Assembly: GCA_002377605.1 (NCBI GenBank)
Contig: DFQD01000060.1
Span: forward strand, 1,963-16,289
Length of the DNA stretch: 14,327 nucleotides
Direction of reading: 5' to 3'
DNA from: Gammaproteobacteria bacterium UBA3498
GTDB lineage: Bacteria; Pseudomonadota; Gammaproteobacteria; Pseudomonadales; Pseudohongiellaceae
A program made the translations under genes and the position numbers. Each line of letters opens with the position of its first letter. The stretch's first letter is position 1. The notes under the pieces were generated by a model. That model was not told the DNA's origin and did not search any database. It saw only the letters and a list, made by a program, of their open reading frames with translations. This document shows positions 1-7,178 of this stretch, in pieces.

Positions 1-3000
1 GCCGGTCGAGTTCTCTTCCAGAACGTGTACAGACTGCGACGATACAAATCATCGCCCGTAGAGAGTCGATATTCCTGGCCGCGCTCCACTATGTCATCCC
101 AGAGCCCGTCCGGCTGGTAAGGACCCACGGATGGACCTCCGATGCGTTCCGTTAGTAATCCAGAAATTGCTAAGGCCTGATCACGAATCATCTGCGCCGG
201 TAATCGCATGCGCGTAGCACGAGAAAGTAGTCGATTCTCAGGGTCCATCTCTGCCATTTCGGACGTTACCGTGGAAGATTGTCGATAAGTAGCACTTGTC
301 ACAATTAAGCGCTGCAATTCTTTAACATCCCAACCAGATTCTTGAAATGTCACCGCTAACCAATCCAGCAATTCGGGATGAGACGGAAACTCACCTTGTG
401 AGCCAAAGTTGTCTGCCGTCTTAACTAAACCAGTGCCGAAGTACGCTTGCCAGAAACGATTTACCGTCACACGACTCGTAAGTGGGTTTTCCGGATTGAC
501 TAGCCAGTTAGCAAATGTCAGTCGATTCCTTTCCCCGTCTGGCAAGGGCGGAAGAATAGATGGGGTTCCCGGGAAAACCTCTTCGGCCGGTGCGTCATAA
601 ACACCGCGGTTAAGTCGATAAGTTGGGCGGCGCGGAAACATTTCTTCCATCACCATTACAGTTGGGAATCCATCCCATGTGTGTTTGCGTTCCCGCTCAA
701 GCTTTTTCACTTCTGAATAGGCAGCACGAATATCCGGCGATGCATACTGATTAAGGAAACTTAAACGCATCTTGTCGGATTGCGCTGTCGTTCGATCGCC
801 GCCGTCAATGCGGGCGATTTGAGAGATCGAATCTACAGTGGCAAGCACCGCTACTTCTTCTGGCGTAAGCACTCGATCGTAAATGCGTACATCATCAAGA
901 TTACCCTGAAAGTTTGGTTTAGATGAGCCACTGGCACCGATACGCAGCGGATAGCGTTGGGGCAATCTATTACCAACCAGATCAAGCAGGCCCTCAAGCT
1001 CCTGACTTACACCGTCTATATAAACTCGCATACCGCCCGGTGTCTTCGAACCATCGTATGTGGCAGTGATGTGTTGCCATCGATTTAACTGGACCGAGTG
1101 AATTGTTTCCGCCGCAACTCCATCATCCAATACTCTTGTTGAAAGATTTAGACGCAGCTTGCCTTCTTCGAGATAAATTCCCCAACCCACTTCACCCTGG
1201 TCACCTTCAGTAGCTCGCGAAAAAATTACGCCAGTGTCAGCGGTCGGAAAGATCCAGGCAGAAAGTGTGAATTCATTTTCATAACCAAGATTTGGTGAAG
1301 TACCTGCTGTAATGTAGCGCTCACCATCGAAATTAGCGGCTGCCCCAATGCGGCCATCTACGAAATGCGGAAGTCCGTTCTCTAACGTTGCTTCAACCAG
1401 GTTACCGGCATGTACCCCAGAAATATCTCCATCCAAAGGATGGTGCACAACCAGGCCGTCCCTAAGATTCCAGTCCACTTCTGCATCGATATCAGTGGCG
1501 CTGAGCAAAGCGTCTTCCCATTGTTCCTGCGCCAATTCAATTGCTTCTTCCATTGCAGCAAATTCGACCCGCGCTTGAGCTAGCCTACCATCCAACTCAT
1601 CAATTTGTTCTTGTTGCGAATTTGTTGGTGCGGTGATGAATGGCGGTGAGTTTACGTATTTAAATCCCTTGCCTCGTTCATCGATGTTATTAAAGAAGGC
1701 AGATAGTTCGTAAAATTCGCTCTGTTGTAATGGATCAAACTTATGGTCATGACATCGGGCACACCCCATTGTTAAGCCCATCCAGATAGTCGAAGTTGTT
1801 GCTACACGATCTACCGCGTATTCGATTAAGAATTCTTCGGGAACGATTCCTCCTTCGGCATTCAGACTATGGTTTCGATTAAACGCAGTGGCGATACGTT
1901 GATCCAGTGTCGCATTGGGCAACATGTCACCTGCTAACTGTTCGACCGTAAACTGATCGAAAGGCATATTGTCGTTAAAGGCATTAATTACCCAGTCACG
2001 CCAGCGCCACATGGTGCGCTCACCATCGGTTTGGTAACCATTAGTGTCGGCGTAACGGGCTGCATCCAGCCAGTCCACCGCCATACGCTCTCCAAAACGG
2101 GGCGACTGCAGTAAGCGATCTATGACTTTTTCGTAAGCATCAGGGGTGTTATCTGCGATAAATGCATCAACTTCTTCGAGCGTCGGTGGAATGCCGGTAA
2201 GATCTAGAGTCACCCTTCTAATAAGAGTCGCCTTATCTGCTTCAACAGAGGGAGTTAGTCCTTCTTGATCGAGTCGCTCTAAGACAAAATTGTCAATAGG
2301 ATTTCTAATCCAATTCGTATCACTGGTATCTGGTAGAGTTGGTAGTTCAGGCGGGATAAACGCCCAGTGACTTTCCCATTGCGCTCCCTGATTTATCCAA
2401 AGACGGATTGTTTCGATCTCGTTTGGAGTTAAAGCTTCGCGATCCCGTGGCATACGCAACGATTCAGCTTCGGCAGTTATTCGTTGATACAGCAAACTGT
2501 CTTCAGCATTACCCGGAATAACTGCCGGCCCGCCGAATGCACCGCGGTGACCGGAAAATCCTTCCGAATTATCGAGCCGTAATCCCATCTGTCGATTTTC
2601 ATCATCAGGGCCGTGACACTGAAAACAATTGCGGGAAAGTATCGGTCGAACCTCTCTTGCAAACACTACCTGTCGTTCAGCCGCTTGTGCTAACTCTGCT
2701 CTTTCATCTCCTGTCAGCTCTGTCCCCCAATCCGCGCCGCTAGCAATCCATAGGCGCACAGTTTCAATTTGTTCAGCGGTGAGAGTTCTGCCGCTAGAAG
2801 TCGGGGGCATAACTCGAATACCGTCTTCTACTGTTATCCGTTGAAAGATCAAGCTAGCTTCCGGATCTCCAGGAACTATGTGGCTACTAAGGAAATCCTG
2901 AGTATCTAGACGCAGATTAAGCATGCGCCGAGCTTCATCTGGGCCATGACAATCTAAACAAGTACCGGTGAAAATCGGGAGAATATCTTCGGTATAGGTA

Positions 3001-3089
3001 AGAGAGTCATTTGCTTGCCCAAAACTATGCATGGAAACAAACAACGCTGACAGCGCAGAGATTAACTTGAGCAATTTCCCTGAATTCAT
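1..3089 (-). CDS. Secreted multi-c-heme / LamG / DUF1553 (PSD1) protein, 3' end beyond the window
   Basis: This open frame of 1029 codons starts at the ATG at 3089 and runs off the left edge without a stop. An AGGAG lies about 13 nt upstream, and two TATAAA-like boxes lie at 3112-3125. A Sec signal peptide covers roughly residues 1-25. Two planctomycete-type cytochrome c modules (PSCyt1) follow, with CxxCH at C44-H48 (CLDCH) and C155-H159 (CFQCH). A PSCyt2/DUF1549 domain spans about 254-450 and contains a third CxxCH at C443-H447 (CARCHDHK). A short coiled coil (about 490-530) precedes a LamG/concanavalin-like domain (about 545-740). The DUF1553/PSD1 domain begins near 825 and is still running at residue 1029 (RRSLYTFWKR). 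I checked that all three heme motifs share one frame. The family is commonest in Planctomycetes and Verrucomicrobia, is exported, and is thought to take part in degradation or oxidation of complex organic matter; its enzymatic role is unproven. The carbohydrate-binding-like LamG domain fits a polysaccharide or glycan target. The domain call is firm; the substrate is unknown. Confidence 0.93.
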   Translation of the reverse strand, partial: MNSGKLLKLISALSALFVSMHSFGQANDSLTYTEDILPIFTGTCLDCHGPDEARRMLNLRLDTQDFLSSHIVPGDPEASLIFQRITVEDGIRVMPPTSSGRTLTAEQIETVRLWIASGADWGTELTGDERAELAQAAERQVVFAREVRPILSRNCFQCHGPDDENRQMGLRLDNSEGFSGHRGAFGGPAVIPGNAEDSLLYQRITAEAESLRMPRDREALTPNEIETIRLWINQGAQWESHWAFIPPELPTLPDTSDTNWIRNPIDNFVLERLDQEGLTPSVEADKATLIRRVTLDLTGIPPTLEEVDAFIADNTPDAYEKVIDRLLQSPRFGERMAVDWLDAARYADTNGYQTDGERTMWRWRDWVINAFNDNMPFDQFTVEQLAGDMLPNATLDQRIATAFNRNHSLNAEGGIVPEEFLIEYAVDRVATTSTIWMGLTMGCARCHDHKFDPLQQSEFYELSAFFNNIDERGKGFKYVNSPPFITAPTNSQQEQIDELDGRLAQARVEFAAMEEAIELAQEQWEDALLSATDIDAEVDWNLRDGLVVHHPLDGDISGVHAGNLVEATLENGLPHFVDGRIGAAANFDGERYITAGTSPNLGYENEFTLSAWIFPTADTGVIFSRATEGDQGEVGWGIYLEEGKLRLNLSTRVLDDGVAAETIHSVQLNRWQHITATYDGSKTPGGMRVYIDGVSQELEGLLDLVGNRLPQRYPLRIGASGSSKPNFQGNLDDVRIYDRVLTPEEVAVLATVDSISQIARIDGGDRTTAQSDKMRLSFLNQYASPDIRAAYSEVKKLERERKHTWDGFPTVMVMEEMFPRRPTYRLNRGVYDAPAEEVFPGTPSILPPLPDGERNRLTFANWLVNPENPLTSRVTVNRFWQAYFGTGLVKTADNFGSQGEFPSHPELLDWLAVTFQESGWDVKELQRLIVTSATYRQSSTVTSEMAEMDPENRLLSRATRMRLPAQMIRDQALAISGLLTERIGGPSVGPYQPDGLWDDIVERGQEYRLSTGDDLYRRSLYTFWKRTRP

Positions 3090-3243
3090 TTTCTATGGGA
3101 ACTCCTGTGTTTTTATAATTTTATACAGAGGCGGCAATTCTCTGCAGAACTAATGGTTTAGGGCTTTCCCGTCAATTCCATTAGCCGAGTAGCCAGTAAC
3201 TACCCAAAGGACCTCCTGCCATATTAAATATTAAACGTTCAAA

Positions 3244-3279
3244 AATCTAATAAAACCGGGGGCTTAGAGCCATTAGATT
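3244..3279 (-). terminator. Possible terminator after the aldose epimerase gene
   Basis: On the minus strand, 8-bp arms AATCTAAT/ATTAGATT (3272-3279 with 3244-3251) enclose an inner 4-bp stem GGCT/AGCC with a 3-nt loop and a one-sided bulge. A TTT tract follows. It lies 30 nt past the epimerase stop. The bulge makes it weaker than a textbook intrinsic terminator. Confidence 0.4.
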
Positions 3280-3308
3280 GTAAGTTTTCGTGACGATTTC
3301 AAGGCAAC

Positions 3309-4460
3309 CTAATTGTCGCTTGGACGCGACCCAAATTCGTAGATAGTACTGGTTTCATAGCGCTCTCCGGGCCGCAAGACGGTTGAAGGAAATCCCGGTT
3401 TATTGGGACTGTCCGGATAGTGTTGTGTTTCCAAACAGAAGGCGGACCGTCGCTCATAAGCTCTACCATCTTTGCCAACAAGATCGCCCCGCAGAAAGTT
3501 ACCGGTGTAGAACTGCATGCCTGGTTGATCAGTATAAACATCCATAGTTCGTCCAGAGGCAGGAGAATAAACTGAAGCTGCCAATGAAAGCGCTCCAGGC
3601 GCTTCATGATTGATTACAAAGTTGTGATCGAAACCAGAACCAAACTGGATTTGCTGATGGTTAGAATCGATATCCTGACCGATAGATTTCGCATTACGAA
3701 AATCAAGTGGAGTATTTGTAACACTTGCAATTTCTCCAGTAGGAATCGACTCATTATCAACCGGAGTATACTGATCAGCATTGATCTTGATTTCATGATC
3801 AAGGATTGAACCAGCATCGTGCCCGTTCAAGTTAAAGTAGGCATGATTAGTTAGATTAATGACCGTTGCTTTATCTGTTGTTGCTAGGTAATCAATAACG
3901 AGTTGACTCTTATCATTAAGAGTATAAGTAACCTTAGCTTCGACTTGGCCAGGATACCCTTCTTCTCCATCTAGACTGACAGCAGTTAACTCCAAGATAG
4001 CAGCATCCCTTCTAGCAGAAAATTCAGCTTGCCAGATTTTTTTATCAAAACCGAACAGTCCTCCATGAATTGAATTATCGCCATTGTTTTGCGCCAAAGA
4101 GTATTCAACGCCATCAAGAACGAATCTTCCATTCGCAATTCGATTGGCATAGCGCCCAACTATGGCTCCAGCAGAACCTGCACCGTCAAAATAGCGCTGC
4201 GGATTATCGAAGCCAGTTGTCACATCAGCAAAGTTACCTTGCGCATCGGCTGTATGCAGACTTACGATGATTCCTCCGAGATCGATAATCTCGACTGTCA
4301 TTCCTGCAGTGTTTCTGAGCGTGAATAATTGAACATCTCTGCCATCATTCAAAGTTCCGAATGGCTCGACCGTCACCCATGGAAAATTATCCTGCGCCAT
4401 GCTGTTCACGCAGATCGTGTTAAATACAATTAAGAAGAATACCTTGCCAAGAAGCTTCAC
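3309..4460 (-). CDS. galM: Secreted aldose 1-epimerase (galactose mutarotase family)
   Basis: This 383-residue protein has the full length expected of the GalM family plus a leader. The start is a GTG with AGGA 7 nt upstream, and the reading frame opens with a hydrophobic Sec signal peptide (residues 1-22, ending NSMAQ). Family motifs are in order: GRYANRIANGRF (102-113), IHGG with His132, NHAYFNL with the general-acid His206, and CLETQHYPDSPN with the catalytic base Glu344. The family interconverts alpha and beta anomers of aldoses. An exported copy would act in the periplasm, making freshly released sugars ready for uptake or oxidation. It lies divergent from the VOC gene at 4684 and upstream of the LamG/cytochrome gene, with a 219-nt gap and a possible terminator between them. 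Both catalytic residues are present, so it should be active; the preferred sugar cannot be read from the sequence. Confidence 0.93.
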   Translation of the reverse strand: MKLLGKVFFLIVFNTICVNSMAQDNFPWVTVEPFGTLNDGRDVQLFTLRNTAGMTVEIIDLGGIIVSLHTADAQGNFADVTTGFDNPQRYFDGAGSAGAIVGRYANRIANGRFVLDGVEYSLAQNNGDNSIHGGLFGFDKKIWQAEFSARRDAAILELTAVSLDGEEGYPGQVEAKVTYTLNDKSQLVIDYLATTDKATVINLTNHAYFNLNGHDAGSILDHEIKINADQYTPVDNESIPTGEIASVTNTPLDFRNAKSIGQDIDSNHQQIQFGSGFDHNFVINHEAPGALSLAASVYSPASGRTMDVYTDQPGMQFYTGNFLRGDLVGKDGRAYERRSAFCLETQHYPDSPNKPGFPSTVLRPGERYETSTIYEFGSRPSDN

Positions 4461-4683
4461 GCGTTATTCCTAGTGATTATCTGTGATTCGACTGGGAATT
4501 TAGACAGCGACACACAAATTTACAATTCCCGAAGAATAAGAGTTTACGGAGCTTTCCCAACCTGGACAATCGTTTATCAAGGCCAAAGAATTACCTATGC
4601 ATAGACTAGAGAAAACAATAGTTTTATGCTCGGTAGCTAGGAAATAATTACTTGAAATAAGAATGAAAACTCGGAGGAATGAA

Positions 4684-5568
4684 ATGCGAATTTTCTCAGC
4701 ACTCTTCTCACTCGCGTTAACTGGCTTGCTATCTATTTCTGCCTATAGTCAGATGCTGGCGAGTTTCAATGATGACGGACTGACTTATGGCCACGTCCAT
4801 TTAAATGTGTCGGATATGGATCGACACATACAAATTCTTGAAGATCATTTTGGTGGCCGTACTGTTAGAAAGGGACAAAATGCAAATGGTGATCCGCTGC
4901 TCACCGCAATCGTACTTAACAACACATTAGTTGCATTATCACCCAGTGATCCGACTATGCCTTCCAGCCAATCTGCCATGGATCATTTCGGTGTCAAAGT
5001 TCGCAACATGGAAATGTTTCTAGATAAGTGGCGTGCCGATGGGTTGCCAGTGACTACCGCTCTTTGGGCTGAACAATTTCCAAATCCACCAAACGGATTT
5101 ACTGGAGACACTTTCATCGGAGCCGAAGGTCAGGTCAATGCCTTTGTCGATTTTCCTAACGGTGCGCGGGTTGAACTGCAGGAAGACCAGGGGCTGCAGC
5201 AGGAAGTGACCGGCTACCATATTCACTTTAATACACCAGAGCATGAAGAATTATTGGCCTGGTACACTGAAGTGTTCAATCTTGAAGTTCGACCTCGTGG
5301 AGCTATAGCAACGACCACCAATGTTCCAGGAATGAATTTAAGTTTTGGTGGTGGCAGCTCAGATCGCGCCGCGACTCAGGGTACTGCTATTGACCATATA
5401 GGTTTTGAAATTGATGGCCTGGAAGAATTCTGCCGTCGCCTTGAAGCAGCTGGCATTGAGTTCCAGGTGCCATACCGTGAGATTCCAGCAATTGATCTAA
5501 ACATTGCCTATATCATCGATCCACGTGGTGTACGTATTGAGTTCACTGAAGGATATGATGAGTACTAG
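4684..5568 (+). CDS. Secreted two-domain VOC (glyoxalase/bleomycin-resistance/dioxygenase fold) protein
   Basis: The product has 294 residues. I chose the ATG at 4684 over the in-frame ATG at 4663 because GGAGG at 4673-4677 lies 6 nt upstream and the protein then begins directly with a Sec signal peptide (about 1-22, ending SAYSQ). Two VOC modules follow. The first has GHVHLNV (His37/His39), MDHFGV (His101) and RVELQED (Glu164). The second has YHIHFN (His179/His181), IDHIGF (His238) and RIEFTEG (Glu286). Both therefore keep the His/His/Glu pattern that binds a divalent metal in VOC enzymes. The superfamily includes glyoxalase I, extradiol dioxygenases, epimerases and resistance proteins, and the substrate cannot be told from sequence. 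An exported member is less common than a cytoplasmic one. The gene is convergent with the DUF1080 gene and divergent from galM. Confidence 0.88.
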   Translation: MRIFSALFSLALTGLLSISAYSQMLASFNDDGLTYGHVHLNVSDMDRHIQILEDHFGGRTVRKGQNANGDPLLTAIVLNNTLVALSPSDPTMPSSQSAMDHFGVKVRNMEMFLDKWRADGLPVTTALWAEQFPNPPNGFTGDTFIGAEGQVNAFVDFPNGARVELQEDQGLQQEVTGYHIHFNTPEHEELLAWYTEVFNLEVRPRGAIATTTNVPGMNLSFGGGSSDRAATQGTAIDHIGFEIDGLEEFCRRLEAAGIEFQVPYREIPAIDLNIAYIIDPRGVRIEFTEGYDEY

Positions 5569-5591
5569 TTGGAGTATTTGATTCTCAAAGA

Positions 5592-5617
5592 AAAGGCCGG
5601 TTTAGTAATCGGCCTTT
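5592..5617. terminator. Bidirectional intrinsic terminator between convergent genes
   Basis: Perfect 8-bp arms AAAGGCCG/CGGCCTTT (5592-5599 and 5610-5617) surround a 10-nt loop. The stem is followed by CTTTT on the plus strand and by TTTTCTTT on the minus strand, so it can stop both the VOC transcript (stop at 5568) and the DUF1080 transcript (stop at 5635). Confidence 0.85.
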
Positions 5618-5634
5618 CTTTTATAATAAATCCT

Positions 5635-6231
5635 TTAGAGCTCCATAATCTCTACTTTACGAAAGCGTAGGGTTCCCCTTCCCCATTGCAACCCAATTGG
5701 TCCTTCAGACATCTGGCTATCCCTAACATCGGCGGTAACTTCGCCATTCAATTCAACTAATAAATGATCTCCGTCTGCGGTAATCTTATAAACATTCCAT
5801 TTATCCCCAACCTTTGGATAGGGCTCTTCAACGGCAGCGACATGGACAATGCCTCCCGTTCCATAAGAAAGATCTGGGCGCTGGTCAAATATGTTTGCTT
5901 CATAGCAATTTCGATCCGTAATTCGAGTCGGTTCCTGACAACGCATATAAATACCGCTATTTGCATCATGGCTAGCCCAAAACTCAACACGAAGCACAAA
6001 ATCACCGTAGCTTTCTTTGGTAACTAACCAGGAAGCGCCGCTGCCTTCAGTAGCACGAATTGAAGACGCATCAGTATGCCAATTTGCATCGCCAACTATA
6101 TTGAAGTTGTCTAGTCCTTCAGTGCCGTCGATAAGTGTTACCCACCCGCCGCTTTGAGCGAACGAGAAATAAGCGAGCAAGGAAACAAATGAAAGAGAAA
6201 CGATTTTTGCCGCAGTCTTTATTCGAGCCAT
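5635..6231 (-). CDS. Secreted DUF1080 protein (3-keto-disaccharide hydrolase-like)
   Basis: The product has 198 residues. The ATG at 6231 has GGGAG 8 nt upstream; a TTG 15 nt further upstream overlaps that ribosome site and is rejected. A Sec signal peptide covers about residues 1-26 (ending FSFAQ). The mature protein is a single concanavalin-like beta-sandwich of the DUF1080 / 3-keto-disaccharide hydrolase family (PF06439). Visible landmarks are WHTDASSIRATEG near the N terminus, then YGDFVLRVEFW, NSGIYMRCQ, NCYEANIFDQ, KWNVYKITADGDHLLVELNG and GPIGLQWGRGTLRFRKVEI at the end. Characterised members cleave 3-keto-glycosides made by sugar 3-dehydrogenases; many are uncharacterised and may only bind glycans. 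No Gfo/Idh/MocA dehydrogenase lies in this window. The neighbouring aldose epimerase fits a sugar-related role. The family call is firm; the reaction is inferred. Confidence 0.88.
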   Translation of the reverse strand: MARIKTAAKIVSLSFVSLLAYFSFAQSGGWVTLIDGTEGLDNFNIVGDANWHTDASSIRATEGSGASWLVTKESYGDFVLRVEFWASHDANSGIYMRCQEPTRITDRNCYEANIFDQRPDLSYGTGGIVHVAAVEEPYPKVGDKWNVYKITADGDHLLVELNGEVTADVRDSQMSEGPIGLQWGRGTLRFRKVEIMEL

Positions 6232-6323
6232 TAATACAACTCCCAAATCAAAAAAATACTAAGAATGCCAATTAAAGTATCACTCGGTTTATGCAAGGTC
6301 TAACTAATTTTTATGTGTAGAGA

Positions 6324-6409
6324 GAATCCGGGTAATAGTGAATATTAGTAAAAACTGAGCAGGCGCTAATTTGAATCGATACTGCAAATTGGCCTAATTG
6401 CCCGGATTC
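6324..6409. repeat. Imperfect 13-bp inverted repeat with structured 60-nt interior
   Basis: GAATCCGGGTAAT (6324-6336) is matched by the reverse complement of 6397-6409 at 12 of 13 positions. The 60-nt interior can form smaller stems, for example AATTTG (6368-6373) with CAAATT (6385-6390), or ATTAG (6344-6348) with CTAAT (6366-6370). It occupies the 254-nt gap between the CMD-like and DUF1080 genes. There is no U-tract, so it is not an obvious terminator. It could be a folded untranslated region or a small repeat element. Confidence 0.45.
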
Positions 6410-6485
6410 CAGAACATTCCAGCAACACGTGCCCTTGCGGCATTGAAATCCATTGTGCTGCAGTGTTTGATTGATCTTTAAGGGT

Positions 6486-7133
6486 CTAATCGATTGGTGG
6501 GCCAATCCAGCCTTCTTCGAACTGAACGCCGAGGCTATTCAGATACATTGCCACCATATTGTACTGACCTACTGTAAAGACTGTTTCCATCATTTGGCGT
6601 TTGGTATAACGAGCTGAAAGTGCTCCCCAGGTCCCATCGGTGATCAAAGCGTTCTCGTGAAGTTCTTCCGCAGCCCTTAAAAGAGTTGCGTCCCATTCGC
6701 TCCAACGGGGATCATCAGAACCAACAGTAATCTGCTTTAGCTCTTGCTCGCTGATACCGACTGCTAAAGCGAGCCCACGATGGGCAGCCCACTCGTAAGC
6801 GCCTTGATTGAGATACCCAATTCGTAGAATCAATAACTCACGGTCACGAATCGGCAAGGAGGAGTCCTGCAGCAGGTAATCGGTAAATTCTAACCAAGCG
6901 TTACAAAGAGCAGGTGCGTTCGCACAAGTTGACCAAACACCAAGCACTCTTCCGTTATTCTCTCGAGGAACAAGAATAGATGCTTCTGCTGCAGTCCAGG
7001 GTTTTTGAACCCGGTCAATGCGGGGTTCATCAAGTGGAGGTAATGCTGTTTCCTGCGCAAAGAGGCCAGGCATCCCACTAAGAAACAGAATTACAGATAT
7101 GCCCAGAGCTAAATGATGCATCTTATCAAGCAT
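6486..7133 (-). CDS. Secreted AhpD-like / carboxymuconolactone decarboxylase-fold protein lacking the CxxC
   Basis: The product has 215 residues. The ATG at 7133 has GGAGG 8 nt upstream; a GTG 15 nt earlier overlaps this ribosome site and is rejected. Residues 1-27 form a Sec signal peptide (ending GLFAQ). The all-alpha CMD/AhpD domain is marked by RDRELLILRIGYL (about 96-108) and EWAAHRGLALAVGIS, with Glu114 and His118 at the usual active-site positions. In peroxidase-type AhpD proteins this helix carries a CxxC; here those positions are not cysteine, so alkylhydroperoxidase activity is unlikely. The only cysteines seen lie earlier, in the pair CANAPALC (70-77), and may form a disulfide. CMD-fold proteins also include lactone decarboxylases and many unassigned proteins. 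Forty-five nt separate it from the upstream serine hydrolase, so co-transcription is likely. Confidence 0.85.
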   Translation of the reverse strand: MLDKMHHLALGISVILFLSGMPGLFAQETALPPLDEPRIDRVQKPWTAAEASILVPRENNGRVLGVWSTCANAPALCNAWLEFTDYLLQDSSLPIRDRELLILRIGYLNQGAYEWAAHRGLALAVGISEQELKQITVGSDDPRWSEWDATLLRAAEELHENALITDGTWGALSARYTKRQMMETVFTVGQYNMVAMYLNSLGVQFEEGWIGPPID

Positions 7134-7178
7134 AATTCTATCCTCCACTTGTTCTTTCTTCCCTATTATCTACCTTTT

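Noticed and set aside
3299..3607. Long alternative frames antisense to or overlapping galM, the DUF1553 gene and the serine hydrolase
   Set aside because: They are shadows of genes with clear conserved motifs in another frame and show no domain, leader or ribosome site of their own.
6394..6453. Minus-strand 19-codon frame MDFNAARARVAGMFWNPGN after the CMD-like gene
   Set aside because: There is no ribosome site, it is very short, and it overlaps the inverted-repeat element. No evidence of translation.
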